Positions 1 through 10,118 of a stretch of 64,000 bases of DNA are shown one piece after another; positions within the stretch are counted from its first letter, which is position 1, and every line of letters begins with the position of its first letter. The notes under the pieces were generated by a model. The model was not told the origin of the DNA, made no database searches, and saw nothing but the letters and a program-made list of their open reading frames with translations. Source of the stretch: Woodsholea maritima DSM 17123 (GTDB lineage: Bacteria; Pseudomonadota; Alphaproteobacteria; Caulobacterales; Maricaulaceae). The stretch spans positions 186,001 through 250,000 of the forward strand of contig NZ_KB908056.1 of the NCBI RefSeq assembly GCF_000382325.1, written 5' to 3'. Position numbers and translations under genes: made by a program.

Positions 1-2
1 CT

Positions 3-473
3 CAAGCCTTTGCCAGTCAGCCGAATTTCTTGCCTGTGAATGGGGCGAGCCAGGAAGATGTCGCGGCCGCGCGCCTACCGCTTTTGCTACCGCGCATCCG
101 CCTAGCCTATACCTCCCCGCCAGAATTTGACGGGGCTGAGCGCGGTCTCTTCCTGTTTGCTCGTCCTAATTTCTACACCGCGACCTTCTATGTGAACGGC
201 GCGATGGTGGAGCTGATGGGCACGCGCGTCATTCATGTGCGCCTGCCCGCCACGACACAAAGCCAACGGGTCGGCGTCCTCCTCAATAGCGAAAATGGCT
301 TTGTCACCCGCACTGAAAGCGGCATAGAGATGAGCTTTGATCGCTATGGCGCAAGCTATACAATCACCCTCAGCTGCGATGATATGGAGGGCGATCCGCG
401 GTGTTTAGAGCCTGATTATATTCAGTCCATCGCGCGTAGCCTTGAAATACGCGGCGGGCAAAGCGGGGAGTAA
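3..473 (+). CDS. C-terminal part of an unrecognised protein (cut by window edge)
   Basis: The reading frame is open from base 3 to a TAA at 471-473, so the gene begins outside the window. About 156 residues are visible. I do not recognise the family. The visible part has no clear membrane segment; it contains a CDD...DPRC stretch with two cysteines near the end, which would fit an extracytoplasmic fold, but this is weak. An M23 peptidase gene starts 2 bases after its stop with a GGGGAG ribosome site inside the end of this gene, so the two are probably translated from one mRNA and may share an envelope-related role. Confidence 0.6.
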   Translation, partial: QAFASQPNFLPVNGASQEDVAAARLPLLLPRIRLAYTSPPEFDGAERGLFLFARPNFYTATFYVNGAMVELMGTRVIHVRLPATTQSQRVGVLLNSENGFVTRTESGIEMSFDRYGASYTITLSCDDMEGDPRCLEPDYIQSIARSLEIRGGQSGE

Positions 474-475
474 TC

Positions 476-1327
476 ATGAAAAGCATGAAGCTCTCTTACA
501 TCCTCGCCGCCGCTGTGGCCGTGATTGCGCTGTTTCTCTTATTCTTTTGGGAGCGCCCAGCCCCGGATCGCACTCCCGATCCGGATGGACCGCATGAACC
601 CGGCGATCCGGACCCCAATCCAGATCCAGATCCCACTCCGGATCCTGACCCCGCGCCCCCTGTAGATAGCGCAGGCATCGAGGTGAGCTTTGGCGATCCC
701 GGCGATCTGGTGGAAGAGTCTGGCACAGGCTTAGAACTGGATTTAAACTTCGCACCGGGCATGCGCTTCCCCGTTGAAAGGCCCCGCGCCTTTGCCAACA
801 GCCAGGTCTATGGCGTCGGCGGTCTTCATGGCCCCGCCGGCGGGCAATGCGATGCGCGCAATTACAGCTATCCCTGGCGCGATAATTTCTGTGAGACGCG
901 CGGCTATGCCACGCCCATGTGTCCCGCAGGAACCGGCCATCAAGGCCAGGATATTCGCCCGCCCCATTGCCCCCCGGCGCAACCGGACGATCAGCGCACC
1001 TTCTATGCGGTTGCGACCTTTGACGGCCAAATCACGGGCCTGCATCGTCATGTCATGACCCTGACAGACACTGTGGGCCGCCAGTATAAATATCTCCATC
1101 TTGATCCCAATCAGTATGAGGTCGCGTTAGGGGACCTGGTGAGCCGAGGTCAGCGCCTGGGCGTCATCTCCAATTATTTTGGCGACACACCCACCACCTA
1201 TCATCTGCACTTTGAGATGCGCCAATCGGTGGAGCTGGGTGGGGCTTATGTCATGACCCCCGTCTCGCCTTATGTGGCTTTACGCGAGGCTTATCTGCGC
1301 TTGATAGAGGGCGATGAAGACGCATAA
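476..1327 (+). CDS. M23 family (LytM-type) peptidase, membrane-anchored
   Basis: Predicted zinc endopeptidase acting on peptidoglycan cross-links in the periplasm. Residues about 5-23 form one hydrophobic N-terminal segment (anchor or uncleaved signal). Residues 29-62 are a low-complexity linker of repeated DPDP/DPNPDP units. The C-terminal half carries M23-type motifs: GHQGQD (HxxxD), a central LHRH, YLHL, and HLHFEM near the end. Four or more cysteines precede the catalytic part (QCDAR, FCETR, MCPAG, HCPPA), suggesting disulphides. The ATG at 476 follows a GGGGAG site at a good distance. A terminator follows directly. The substrate cannot be told from sequence. Confidence 0.85.
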   Translation: MKSMKLSYILAAAVAVIALFLLFFWERPAPDRTPDPDGPHEPGDPDPNPDPDPTPDPDPAPPVDSAGIEVSFGDPGDLVEESGTGLELDLNFAPGMRFPVERPRAFANSQVYGVGGLHGPAGGQCDARNYSYPWRDNFCETRGYATPMCPAGTGHQGQDIRPPHCPPAQPDDQRTFYAVATFDGQITGLHRHVMTLTDTVGRQYKYLHLDPNQYEVALGDLVSRGQRLGVISNYFGDTPTTYHLHFEMRQSVELGGAYVMTPVSPYVALREAYLRLIEGDEDA

Positions 1328-1356
1328 AAAAAGGGGAGCGCCAAGCTCCCCTTTTA
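1325..1356. terminator. Bidirectional intrinsic terminator
   Basis: A-run, then GGGGAGC, a short loop, GCTCCCC and a T-run. The symmetric A and T tracts allow it to end both the M23 gene (+) and the convergent small gene at 1376-1672 (-). Confidence 0.8.
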
Positions 1357-1375
1357 AACGATTGAGATCTGGGCC

Positions 1376-1672
1376 TTAACCCTTTTTATGCTCATCGCGC
1401 CAACGCTCCATGGACGCTGAGATACCAAAGGTTTCACGGTATTTGGGCGAGCCGGTCGGACGCGGTGGATTGTCTGCGGTGAAATTCATGATCTCGGCCA
1501 GCTTGTTATGCGCTGCGCCCGATTGCCCAGCCCCGATATAAGCGTGCAGCTCAACCAGCGCATTGGACAAAGGATCATCGGCCCGGATGACGAAATACGG
1601 CTCGTCTTCGGCCAAATGGGGCAAGCAATCAAATTGAGAGGGGTTGGCTTTGGAGCCGAGGGGGGCGGTCAT
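1376..1672 (-). CDS. Small conserved-looking protein of unknown function (98 aa)
   Basis: A soluble 98-residue protein without signal peptide or membrane segment. The start at 1672 is supported by an AGGAG site 4 bases upstream. It contains an aromatic/acidic N-terminal part (FDCLPHLAEDEPYFVIRADD) and a proline-rich stretch (DNPPRPTGSPKYRETFG) near the end. I do not recognise a named domain. It stands alone, convergent with the M23 gene across a shared terminator. The good ribosome site and own terminator argue that it is real. Confidence 0.65.
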   Translation of the reverse strand: MTAPLGSKANPSQFDCLPHLAEDEPYFVIRADDPLSNALVELHAYIGAGQSGAAHNKLAEIMNFTADNPPRPTGSPKYRETFGISASMERWRDEHKKG

Positions 1673-1851
1673 GGCGCGCTCCTGAAAATGGATATGATCT
1701 TATGTTAACCCTAACCTAGATTTTGACTTTCGAGGAGCCTCTTTTCCAGCCCATTCTCACAGACCCAGGGGGCGATAGATCGACGCGGGTGATTAAGACT
1801 GTACCCACCTTTGCGCGCGAGACTATGGACAAAATTCGTGAGGAGATGCGC

Positions 1852-2256
1852 ATGCCTATTATGCTTTGGGATGACAGCCTGGATATCGGCGTGGCCGAGA
1901 TGAACCGCGAGCATCAGGGCCTTCTCGACCTCATGAATGCGCTCTATGACGCCTCGCACGGGGGTAAAACCGGACCTGAAGTGCTTGACCTTCTCAAAAA
2001 GCTGGAAACCGCTACGGTTGAACATTTTCGCGATGAAGAAGCCTATATGGACAAGATCGGCTTTCCTGGCGCGCCCGGCCATAAGCTGATCCATAAGGAT
2101 CTGTTGGAGAAATTTGGCACCCATGCCAACGCCATTCGTGCCCAGAACGGCCAAATCAGTGAAGACTTCTTCAAATTTCTGCGCTTTTGGCTGTCCGCGC
2201 ACATTCGTGGCATCGACATTAAATATGGCCAGATGAGCCACGCCAAGGCGGGCTAA
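1852..2256 (+). CDS. Bacteriohemerythrin
   Basis: Single-domain hemerythrin of 134 residues, a four-helix protein with a non-haem di-iron site that binds O2; in bacteria it is used for oxygen sensing, storage or delivery. The iron ligand pattern is visible in order: REHQ near residue 24, HFRDEE, HKLIH and HIRGID. The ATG at 1852 is chosen because GAGGAG ends 6 bases upstream; two in-frame upstream ATGs (1825, 1846) lack spacing or a site. A second hemerythrin follows 78 bases downstream. Confidence 0.9.
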   Translation: MPIMLWDDSLDIGVAEMNREHQGLLDLMNALYDASHGGKTGPEVLDLLKKLETATVEHFRDEEAYMDKIGFPGAPGHKLIHKDLLEKFGTHANAIRAQNGQISEDFFKFLRFWLSAHIRGIDIKYGQMSHAKAG

Positions 2257-2334
2257 GCCCCGCTCTGCGCAAAGTCTTCTCCAAGCCTTACGAATCCGCC
2301 ATACTAGAGCCTTCGCATAAGGGGTTCGCACCGT

Positions 2335-2733
2335 ATGAGCGCTTGGAGCTCCAGATTTCAATGGAAACCCACCATGGCCACCGGGATTGAGGCCATGGAT
2401 ATTGACCATCAGGTTCTGATCGGTCTGATGGCGGTGATCGAAACGCGCCACCACGCGGGCCAAAGCGGCGATGACATCCTGGACGCGATCATTGCGCTAG
2501 CCAATGCCACGATGGACCATTTTGCCGCTGAAGAAGCCCATATGGCCGAAGTGGAGCACCCGGCCCTGACCCGTCACGCCCTGATCCATCGCGATCTGAT
2601 GGAGCGTTTTGCGGGCCATGCCGAACGCATCGGCCATGCCGGCGGACAGGCCGATGAGGCCTTCTTCAACTTCTTAGAGTTCTGGGTTCTCACTCATATC
2701 AACGGGCTGGATAAAGACTACGCTGAACTTTAG
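2335..2733 (+). CDS. Second bacteriohemerythrin
   Basis: A 132-residue single-domain hemerythrin, with the same order of di-iron ligands as its upstream neighbour: DIDHQ, DHFAAEE, TRHALIH and THINGLD. The two proteins clearly differ in sequence, so this is an old duplication rather than a recent one. The start has an AAGGGG site about 11 bases upstream. The stop codon overlaps by 4 bases the stop of the membrane protein on the other strand, so the two transcripts converge. Confidence 0.9.
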   Translation: MSAWSSRFQWKPTMATGIEAMDIDHQVLIGLMAVIETRHHAGQSGDDILDAIIALANATMDHFAAEEAHMAEVEHPALTRHALIHRDLMERFAGHAERIGHAGGQADEAFFNFLEFWVLTHINGLDKDYAEL

Positions 2734-3371
2734 CCCTGGGGTGTTTCGTGATTTTCAGGGTCACTTGGCGCGATGTCGCTCTCATACATTCCCGCCTCAA
2801 CCACATTCTCAACCTTAGGGCGGCCAAACACGTCAACCTGAGCGCTTAACGGGTGATAGACCATGCGGAAAATAACGCTAAGGACCGCCCCGCCCGCATA
2901 AAACATCCATGCGGAAAGCCCCCATTTGAACATCTGATCCAAAGTCATCGCCACCGCGCGCATCAAAGTGCCACCCAATAAGGCCACCGCGATCATTAAA
3001 CCCCAGTACACAATCATCCCAGCGATATGCGAGCGATTATAAATCCAGACCATGACATGGCCTTCCATGCGCTCTAACGCTAAAATCGGCCCACGCGAGC
3101 CAATAAGCGCCCCGATGATCAGACCCATCATAATGAAAGCGAGTACAATCTGCAGGATACCATTATCCGTCGTTTTCATGAAATGGCTCACCGGCAATAT
3201 CAAAATCACCAAAATGAAGAGATATATAAAAAAGGACAGAGGCCGTTTGACACCTTGATAAACAAACCAAAAAATCGAACCGATAAGCGCAACAATTAAT
3301 CCGATGAACCCACCAACCTGACCTGCACTTTGCTCAGCTTCGTATTGATCTCGACTTACCCAGCGTGTCAT
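2730..3371 (-). CDS. Membrane protein of unknown function (213 aa)
   Basis: Five hydrophobic segments can be seen: residues about 19-41, 45-64, 73-92, 116-138 and 149-168. The N-terminus (MTRWVSRDQYEAEQ) and a charged C-terminal tail (about 45 residues, rich in D, E and P) flank them. A GGGGGGCAAGA site lies before the ATG at 3371. No family is recognised. The 151 bases between it and the divergent histidine kinase are AT-rich and must hold both promoters, so co-regulation with the kinase is possible but unproven. Confidence 0.75.
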   Translation of the reverse strand: MTRWVSRDQYEAEQSAGQVGGFIGLIVALIGSIFWFVYQGVKRPLSFFIYLFILVILILPVSHFMKTTDNGILQIVLAFIMMGLIIGALIGSRGPILALERMEGHVMVWIYNRSHIAGMIVYWGLMIAVALLGGTLMRAVAMTLDQMFKWGLSAWMFYAGGAVLSVIFRMVYHPLSAQVDVFGRPKVENVVEAGMYESDIAPSDPENHETPQG

Positions 3372-3522
3372 TCTTGCCCCCCATGTACGGACATAGCTTA
3401 GTGAATACCTTATTTTTTATAGAAGATTTATGACCCCAGCATGAATAGCCCTATTTTCTTTATGGTAGGCTGCAGCACAATGTCCAAGGTCTGATTAAGA
3501 CCATCCCCATAAACTGCGCGCT

Positions 3523-6033
3523 ATGTCCCACACGCGATTGAGGCCTGCTGGCATGTCATGGCGACATTCCTTTTTACCGATCCTTGCCGGTCTGACGTGC
3601 TTAATTTTATTTTGCCTTCTGGCCTGGTTCAGCCACCTCCAGGAAGAGCGTGCGGTTGCCGTTCAACTGGAACAACGCATTCACCATATCGAACATGAAA
3701 CGAATGCGCGCCTGAATGCCATCACCAGCGCCCTGGACCGCATGGCGAAACATTGGATCGCCGAAAGCGGAACGCCACGAGACTTGTGGGAAAGTGGTGC
3801 TTATCACCTGGTCGAAGACCACCCTGAACTGCGCGCTGTCGAATGGGCATCGCCCGATTTAAAGGTCCAATGGGTTGTCCCCCTTGAAGGCAATGAAGCC
3901 ATCATCGGGCTCGACTTAATGTTCGAAGAAGACCGTGCCCGATCAGTACGCGAGGCCATCGAACGGCGCGACCTCTACACCACCCACGCCATTGACCTGG
4001 TTCAGGGCGGTGTGGGATTTTTGATCTATTTCCCGTTATTTTTTGAAGATGAATTTGATGGTCTCATCGTGGGGGTTATTCAAATTGACCGGGTGATCAA
4101 CAGCGTTCTGGCCGAGACCGATGAGCGTTTCATCGACCTCACCGTAATGGAAAATGGGCGACAAGTCTTTGAAAGCGGGGCCCCTGGCGTTGGCAGTATG
4201 TCCACAACCCGCACGATCGAAGTTCCTGGATCGCTATGGACCATTACCGCACGGCCAAGCCAAGCCTTGATTAACGGCGAACGCAATCAGACCAGCTGGA
4301 TGCTGTTGACGATCGGTTTTTTCACTGCCCTTACCCTGGGCGGGACGGTAACCGCCCTGGTAGTTTCCAATATTCGCCGCGACATTCTTATCCAGGAACG
4401 CGGCCAAGCTCTACAAGAGCTTAAAACTCATCAAGATCGCTTCGAACTGGCGGTACGCGGATCATCAGACGGAATTTGGGACTGGGACGTCAAAGAGGAT
4501 GTCGCCTATTTTTCCCCCCGCTTTAAAGAGTTGTTGGGCTATAACAATGATGAATTACCCAACTCCATGAAAGCCTTAACAAAAATCTTGCACCCTGAGG
4601 ACAAACGGAGCACCTATCAAGCGCTGAGCGATCACCTTGATCAAGGCATCCCCTTTAATCACCAAGTGCGCCTCAAACATAAAAACGGTCAGTATCGCTG
4701 GTTTTCAACCCGCGGCATGGCGATCCATGATGAGAGCGAAGCCCCCATTCGTATGGCGGGTTCAATCAGTGATATTACCGAATTAGTGAGCGCCCGTGAA
4801 CGCGCTGAAATCGCCAATACCGCCAAGTCCGAATTCCTCGCCAATATGAGCCATGAGATCCGTACACCTATGAATGGTATTCTGGGCATGGCCCGGATTA
4901 TGGAAAAGTCAGACCTTCCCGCCAGCGCCAAAGAACGCCTGCAGGTGATTTTGAACTGCGGCGACAGCTTGATGCATATTCTCAATGACATCTTGGACCT
5001 CTCCAAAATTGAGGCCGGCCAGCTGGAGATTAATAAAAGCCCCTTCGAGCTGATGCCCTTGTTGTTACGTGTCACCACGCTTTATGGCGATCAAACGCGC
5101 AAAAAGGGACTTATTTTAACGCTAAAGACCGACGAGCCAGCGTGGCGCATACGCGAGGGCGATCCCATTCGCTTGACACAATTGCTCAACAATCTCGTCT
5201 CAAATGCCTTGAAATTCACTGAAAAAGGACGAATTGACATCACGGTCAAAGCGCGCGAAGCCCACCAGAAAAATCATATTCTGATCGAAGTGCGCGATAC
5301 CGGCATCGGTATGGATGAGCGCCAACAGCGCCATGTCTTTGATAAATTCGTTCAAGCCGATAGCTCCATTACCCGGCGCTTTGGGGGAACAGGCCTAGGG
5401 CTGGCCATCTGTCAGGGACTTGCGCAAAAAATGGGCGCTAAAATTTATCTTGAAAGTCGCATCGGGGTGGGAAGTACTTTCACGATCGACATTCCCATGC
5501 CCATCTTGTCCGATGGTCAACCCGAAAACAAAAGCCCCATTCGGCACACCGAAACCCTCCTGCCCATCACAGTGGCGGGGTGCCCAGCCCGCCTGTTGGC
5601 CGCCGATGATAATGCCATCAATCGTACAGTGCTCAAGACCTTCCTGGAAACCTTGGATATTGATGTGACGATCGTCAATGATGGTAAAATGGCGTTAGAG
5701 GCGTTTTATAAAAACAACTATGACCTCATACTCTTAGACATTCAAATGCCCGTCATTGACGGTGAAGAGGCACTATATTTCATGCGCGACCATGAAGCCA
5801 ATAATAGGCTTGAGCCCACGCCGATTATCGCCCTGACCGCCAATGCCATGGTCGAACAGGTCCAGACCTATCTCGAACAGGGCTTTGATGCGGTGGTTGA
5901 AAAGCCTATCAATCCTCAGCGCCTCTATCAGGCTATGCGTCAAATGCTGTATTATGGCACACGCGTTCGCATCCCGACGGCCCATATCGAAACCTTTCAA
6001 AGCGAACGAGAAAAGAAAAAGGCGCCCCCTTAG
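3523..6033 (+). CDS. Hybrid sensor histidine kinase (CHASE-like sensor, PAS, HisKA, HATPase, receiver)
   Basis: Membrane-bound hybrid kinase of 836 residues. Order seen: transmembrane helix about 15-35; extracytoplasmic domain about 36-255 of CHASE type (motifs LRAVEWASPDLKVQWVVP and FLIYFPLFFEDEFDGLIVGV); second helix about 262-285; PAS/PAC about 300-415; HisKA with phospho-acceptor His444 in MSHEIRTPMNG; HATPase with NALKF, DTGIGM and GTGLGLAI; and a receiver with phospho-acceptor Asp739 in LLDIQMP. All key residues are present. No partner regulator is adjacent. A soluble single receiver lies at 34.6 kb, but nothing links them. An alternative start exists at 3553. Confidence 0.93.
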   Translation: MSHTRLRPAGMSWRHSFLPILAGLTCLILFCLLAWFSHLQEERAVAVQLEQRIHHIEHETNARLNAITSALDRMAKHWIAESGTPRDLWESGAYHLVEDHPELRAVEWASPDLKVQWVVPLEGNEAIIGLDLMFEEDRARSVREAIERRDLYTTHAIDLVQGGVGFLIYFPLFFEDEFDGLIVGVIQIDRVINSVLAETDERFIDLTVMENGRQVFESGAPGVGSMSTTRTIEVPGSLWTITARPSQALINGERNQTSWMLLTIGFFTALTLGGTVTALVVSNIRRDILIQERGQALQELKTHQDRFELAVRGSSDGIWDWDVKEDVAYFSPRFKELLGYNNDELPNSMKALTKILHPEDKRSTYQALSDHLDQGIPFNHQVRLKHKNGQYRWFSTRGMAIHDESEAPIRMAGSISDITELVSARERAEIANTAKSEFLANMSHEIRTPMNGILGMARIMEKSDLPASAKERLQVILNCGDSLMHILNDILDLSKIEAGQLEINKSPFELMPLLLRVTTLYGDQTRKKGLILTLKTDEPAWRIREGDPIRLTQLLNNLVSNALKFTEKGRIDITVKAREAHQKNHILIEVRDTGIGMDERQQRHVFDKFVQADSSITRRFGGTGLGLAICQGLAQKMGAKIYLESRIGVGSTFTIDIPMPILSDGQPENKSPIRHTETLLPITVAGCPARLLAADDNAINRTVLKTFLETLDIDVTIVNDGKMALEAFYKNNYDLILLDIQMPVIDGEEALYFMRDHEANNRLEPTPIIALTANAMVEQVQTYLEQGFDAVVEKPINPQRLYQAMRQMLYYGTRVRIPTAHIETFQSEREKKKAPP

Positions 6034-6046
6034 AGCCGCCTTTTTC
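6015..6046. terminator. Bidirectional intrinsic terminator between histidine kinase and rpoD
   Basis: A perfect 10-base inverted repeat (GAAAAAGGCG / CGCCTTTTTC) with an 11-base loop. The kinase stop codon lies in the loop. A- and T-runs on both arms suit termination of both convergent genes. Confidence 0.8.
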
Positions 6047-6068
6047 AATCTGTAATCCGTGAAATGCC

Positions 6069-8141
6069 TTAGCTGTCCAAGAAAGAGCGCAGCTTGCGGC
6101 TACGGCTTGGATGCTTGAGCTTACGCAGCGCCTTGGCTTCAATCTGACGGATCCGCTCACGCGTGACCGAGAATTGCTGACCCACTTCTTCCAAAGTGTG
6201 GTCGGTATTCATCCCGATACCAAAGCGCATACGCAGCACGCGCTCTTCACGCGGGGTGAGGCTGGCCAGGACCAAAGTCGTGGTTTCACGAAGGTTGGAA
6301 TGGATCGCGGCATCAATCGGCAGAACCGCATTCTTATCTTCGATGAAATCGCCCAGATGGCTGTCTTCCTCGTCCCCGATCGGAGTTTCAAGGGAGATCG
6401 GCTCCTTGGCGATCTTCATGACTTTACGCACTTTTTCCAGCGGCATGGAGAGCTTTTCCGCCAGCTCTTCCGGGGTTGGCTCACGGCCAATCTCATGGAG
6501 CATCTGACGGCTGGTGCGTACGATTTTATTGATCGTTTCGATCATATGGACCGGGATACGGATCGTGCGGGCCTGATCGGCGATAGAGCGCGTGATCGCC
6601 TGACGGATCCACCAGGTCGCATAGGTGGAGAATTTATACCCGCGCCGGTATTCGAACTTATCCACCGCTTTCATCAAACCAATATTACCTTCCTGGATCA
6701 GATCCAGGAATTGCAGGCCGCGATTGGTGTATTTCTTGGCGATGGAGATCACCAAGCGCAGATTGGCCTCGACCATTTCCTTCTTGGCGACGCGCGCTTC
6801 GCGGGCCCCTTTCTGGACGGTCTGAACGATCCGGCGGAAGTCATCGACCGGCACACCACATTCTTGCGCCAATTCGGAGATTTCCCCGCGCAAGATCTCG
6901 GTCGCTTCCGCTTCACGGTCGATATATTTATCCCAGGCTTTCGATTTGCCCTTGTAAGGCTCCAGCCAGTCGGGATTAAGCTCATTGCCTTGATAGGCTT
7001 GCAGGAATTGCATGCGCGGCACGCCGTGCGCGTCGGCCATGCGAACCAGCTTACTTTCCAAGCTAATCAGACGCTTATTGATCGCATCAAGCTGTTCGAC
7101 CAGCGCCTCGATCCGCGCATTGTTCAAATGCAGCGAATTCAAAGATGTCACGATGCGCTCAAACACACCGTCATAGGTTTCCTGATCTTTCGCAGCGAGA
7201 TTCTTGCCCTTCAGGCGCGCCTCAACCAGCTTATCCTGCAAGCGACGGAAATTGACGAAATCGCCCGCAATCGCGTCCAGGGTTTCCATAACCCCGTCGC
7301 GCAGCTCAGCTTCCATGGCCGCGAGCGACATGTTCGCGCCATCATCATCATCGTCTTCGTCGTCTTCAGAATTCGCTTCGCCCTCTTCACCCTCTTCAGT
7401 TTCATCATCCTCAGAGCCTTCAGAGCGCGCTTTAGAGCCCTCTTCACTCTCGTCTTCAGAGGTCGTGGCGGCGGGGGCTTCGTCTTCGTCCTCCTCCTCG
7501 GCGTCTACGCCTTGGGCGAAGGCCATGGAGTTATCTTCCTTATTGCCACCCATGGTGGCATCCAGGTCGATAATATCACGCAGAAGAACCTGACCGGTCT
7601 GCAATTCTTCGCGCCAGACCATGATCGCTTCAAAGGTCAGCGGGCTTTCGCACAGCCCGCGGATCATCGCATTGCGGCCCGCCTCGATGCGCTTGGCAAT
7701 CGCGATCTCACCTTCACGCGAGAGCAGCTCCACCGAGCCCATTTCGCGCAGATACATACGCACAGGGTCGTCAGTACGGTCCTGGCTGGCATTGGTGTTC
7801 TGACCCGAAACGACTTCACCGGCGCTTTTGCGTGCGACGGCCGTGGTTTTACCCTCGTCCTCGTCGTCATCGCCGTCATCATCACTCTCTGCGCCTTCGT
7901 ATTCGTCTTCACTATCGACAACCGTGATGCCCATCTCTGAAAGCTGGGCCAACACGTCTTCGATTTGCTCAGAAGAAAACTCTTCAGAAGGCAGAACCTT
8001 GTTCAGCTCATCATGGGTCACATACCCACGCTTTTTCGCCGTCTTGATCATCGCCTTGACCGACTGATCGGTCAGATCGAGCAAGGGGCTGTCGCCGCTT
8101 TCTGGATTATTATCTGCTGCTTCTGTTGCCGTTTTTGTCAT
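6069..8141 (-). CDS. rpoD: RNA polymerase primary sigma factor (sigma-70)
   Basis: Housekeeping sigma factor of 690 residues. Region 1.1 is at the N-terminus ([15 protein letters not shown]), region 1.2 is [11 protein letters not shown], region 2 contains [27 protein letters not shown] with the [21 protein letters not shown] core, and region 4.2 is the terminal helix-turn-helix [21 protein letters not shown]. The non-conserved region holds an unusually acidic run of mostly D, E and S over about 60 residues. The start is placed at 8141 ([10 protein letters not shown]) behind AAGGAGCGGGACGG. It forms an operon with dnaG upstream. Confidence 0.97.
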   Translation of the reverse strand: MTKTATEAADNNPESGDSPLLDLTDQSVKAMIKTAKKRGYVTHDELNKVLPSEEFSSEQIEDVLAQLSEMGITVVDSEDEYEGAESDDDGDDDEDEGKTTAVARKSAGEVVSGQNTNASQDRTDDPVRMYLREMGSVELLSREGEIAIAKRIEAGRNAMIRGLCESPLTFEAIMVWREELQTGQVLLRDIIDLDATMGGNKEDNSMAFAQGVDAEEEDEDEAPAATTSEDESEEGSKARSEGSEDDETEEGEEGEANSEDDEDDDDDGANMSLAAMEAELRDGVMETLDAIAGDFVNFRRLQDKLVEARLKGKNLAAKDQETYDGVFERIVTSLNSLHLNNARIEALVEQLDAINKRLISLESKLVRMADAHGVPRMQFLQAYQGNELNPDWLEPYKGKSKAWDKYIDREAEATEILRGEISELAQECGVPVDDFRRIVQTVQKGAREARVAKKEMVEANLRLVISIAKKYTNRGLQFLDLIQEGNIGLMKAVDKFEYRRGYKFSTYATWWIRQAITRSIADQARTIRIPVHMIETINKIVRTSRQMLHEIGREPTPEELAEKLSMPLEKVRKVMKIAKEPISLETPIGDEEDSHLGDFIEDKNAVLPIDAAIHSNLRETTTLVLASLTPREERVLRMRFGIGMNTDHTLEEVGQQFSVTRERIRQIEAKALRKLKHPSRSRKLRSFLDS

Positions 8142-8193
8142 TCGCCGTCCCGCTCCTTTATGAGCGTTGTAAAAAGTCCGCCCACAGGGGCCA

Positions 8194-10032
8194 TTAATCC
8201 AGACTGCCAGAACGCGTCCGGCCCTTATGAAGTCCTGCAACCATACGCTTGATTTGTTCGGATTTGCCTTCTCCGATCATCGTCTCCAGTCGCGCACGAA
8301 CTTCCGCGTCTCGGCTTTTAGACTGTGTACGCTCCATATAAGATGTTGCGCGCTTTCGCCAAGCCTCGGCCCGTGCATCCAGATCTGCGTCCTCTCCCCC
8401 AAATGCGGCCCGCATGGGCGCACGATCCAGCTCCAAGCGACGTAACATGTCCTCATATCCGCGCCGAATCAATGCAGCACGAAGGCTGTCGCGGTCCGCG
8501 ACATCCCCAGAGGAGCAGGCGTCTAGAATGGCGTCACCCAGGCTGTCAAGCCCATCGAAGGAAAGTTCTGCAATTGTTTCCAAGAAAATCTCAGCCAGAA
8601 CGGGCCATTCGATCAAGGCCAAAATCAGTTGGCGCGCGTCAGGCGAGCTGGTTTTTTGAAGCCGGGCACGGCGTAACGCCGCGCTAGGCCCTTCTGGAAC
8701 ACCCTTTTTCGCGCTCCAGCTGCGGGTAAAATTTTTCTGTGGATTGCTGGCGCGCCCAAAGGCCGTTTCCAAGCGGCGATCAAATTCGGCCTTATACTCG
8801 GCCTTGATATCGGGATCGGCGATTTTCGCGGTCAGGGCGCGAAGTCGCTTGCGAAATCCCGCGCGCCGATCTGGATCGCTCAGCGGTTCTTGATCAAATT
8901 CCCGCTGCCAGAGCACATCGACCAAGGGCTTGGCCCCGGCAATAACCGCTCGCAACGCGGAAGAGCCAGCCTCACGCAGTAAATCATCAGGGTCCTGACC
9001 ATCAGGCAGGAACACAAAGCGCAGGCTCCGGCCCGGCTCCAGTAAAGGCAAGGCGCGCTCCGCGGCCAGGCCCGCCGCCTTGGTGCCCGCACTATCCCCA
9101 TCCAGACAGAAGACCGGCTCCGGCCCGGCCCGCCAGAGAAGGCGCAACTGGTCTTCGGTCACGGCGGTGCCCAGCGGAGCCACCGCCTGCTTCATCCCGG
9201 CGCGCGCAAAGGCGATGACATCCATATAGCCTTCCGCCACGATGACGCCTTTCAGACCCGAGGTCGGCTCGGCCACAGCTGTGCGGGCCTCAGGATAATG
9301 ATAGAGCAAGCTTCCCTTGTGGAAGATCGGGGTTTCGGGCGAGTTGAGATATTTCGCGCGCGCTTCTTTATTGAGGGCGCGTCCGCCAAACCCGACCAAG
9401 CGCTTGCGCGGATCATGGATCGGGAACATCACCCGGCCGCGAAACCGGTCATAGGGCGCACCGCCATCATCGGGGGCAATCAATAGCCCGGCCTCGACCA
9501 ATTCCTTCATCGGCGCGCCTTCGGCCAGCAGGAAGTCTTTCAGGGCTGAACGCCGATCGGGCGCATAACCCAGACCAAACTCGTCCCACACATCAGGATT
9601 GACCCCGCGCCGGGTCAGATATTCACGCGCGATCGCCCCATCATCACTTTTCAGCTTGCGATGGAAAAACCGTCCGGCCAACTCCATCCACTCGATAAGA
9701 CCGCGCCGGCGCTCTTCTTTCTGGGCCGCTAGGGGATCGGCTTTAGGCACTTCCATGCCAGCTTCTTGAGCGAGGACTTCAATCGCCTCGCCAAACGACA
9801 AACCTTGGGTTTCTTGCAGCCAGGAAAACACATCGCCATGCTTTTGCGTGGCAAAGCAATGATAGAACCCTTTGTCATCATTGACGAAGAAAGAGGGCGT
9901 GCGTTCTTTTTTAAACGGCGACAGGCCCACGAATTCACGGCCCTGACGCTTAAGCGCAACGGTGCGACCAATCAATTCTGACGGGCGAATACGCGCTTTA
10001 ATTTCATCGACAAAGCCATCAGGCACACGCAT
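8194..10032 (-). CDS. dnaG: DNA primase
   Basis: Makes RNA primers at the replication fork and contacts DnaB through its C-terminal domain. About 612 residues. The order is an N-terminal CHC2-like domain, the RNA polymerase core with Toprim motifs ([15 protein letters not shown], then CLDGDSAG), and the helicase-binding domain. In the zinc-ribbon segment three of four expected ligands are replaced: S38, K41 and T62 stand where Cys, His and Cys are expected, and only C59 remains. I recall similar loss in other alphaproteobacterial primases. The start is not settled: MRVPDGF at 10032 is favoured; a GTG 12 bases upstream is possible. Confidence 0.95.
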   Translation of the reverse strand: MRVPDGFVDEIKARIRPSELIGRTVALKRQGREFVGLSPFKKERTPSFFVNDDKGFYHCFATQKHGDVFSWLQETQGLSFGEAIEVLAQEAGMEVPKADPLAAQKEERRRGLIEWMELAGRFFHRKLKSDDGAIAREYLTRRGVNPDVWDEFGLGYAPDRRSALKDFLLAEGAPMKELVEAGLLIAPDDGGAPYDRFRGRVMFPIHDPRKRLVGFGGRALNKEARAKYLNSPETPIFHKGSLLYHYPEARTAVAEPTSGLKGVIVAEGYMDVIAFARAGMKQAVAPLGTAVTEDQLRLLWRAGPEPVFCLDGDSAGTKAAGLAAERALPLLEPGRSLRFVFLPDGQDPDDLLREAGSSALRAVIAGAKPLVDVLWQREFDQEPLSDPDRRAGFRKRLRALTAKIADPDIKAEYKAEFDRRLETAFGRASNPQKNFTRSWSAKKGVPEGPSAALRRARLQKTSSPDARQLILALIEWPVLAEIFLETIAELSFDGLDSLGDAILDACSSGDVADRDSLRAALIRRGYEDMLRRLELDRAPMRAAFGGEDADLDARAEAWRKRATSYMERTQSKSRDAEVRARLETMIGEGKSEQIKRMVAGLHKGRTRSGSLD

Positions 10033-10118
10033 TGCATTGCTCACAAGGCCAGACCAAAGACCTTGAACCACGCATTGCGCGCGGTCAAAGCCTATTTACT
10101 GCTGAAGGTGGCAATCGC

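Noticed and set aside
6111-7940. Very long open frame (609 codons) on the plus strand across rpoD
   Set aside because: It is the complement of the conserved sigma-factor gene; its translation is rich in F, H and R without any domain, and has no ribosome site. Codon bias of rpoD alone explains it.
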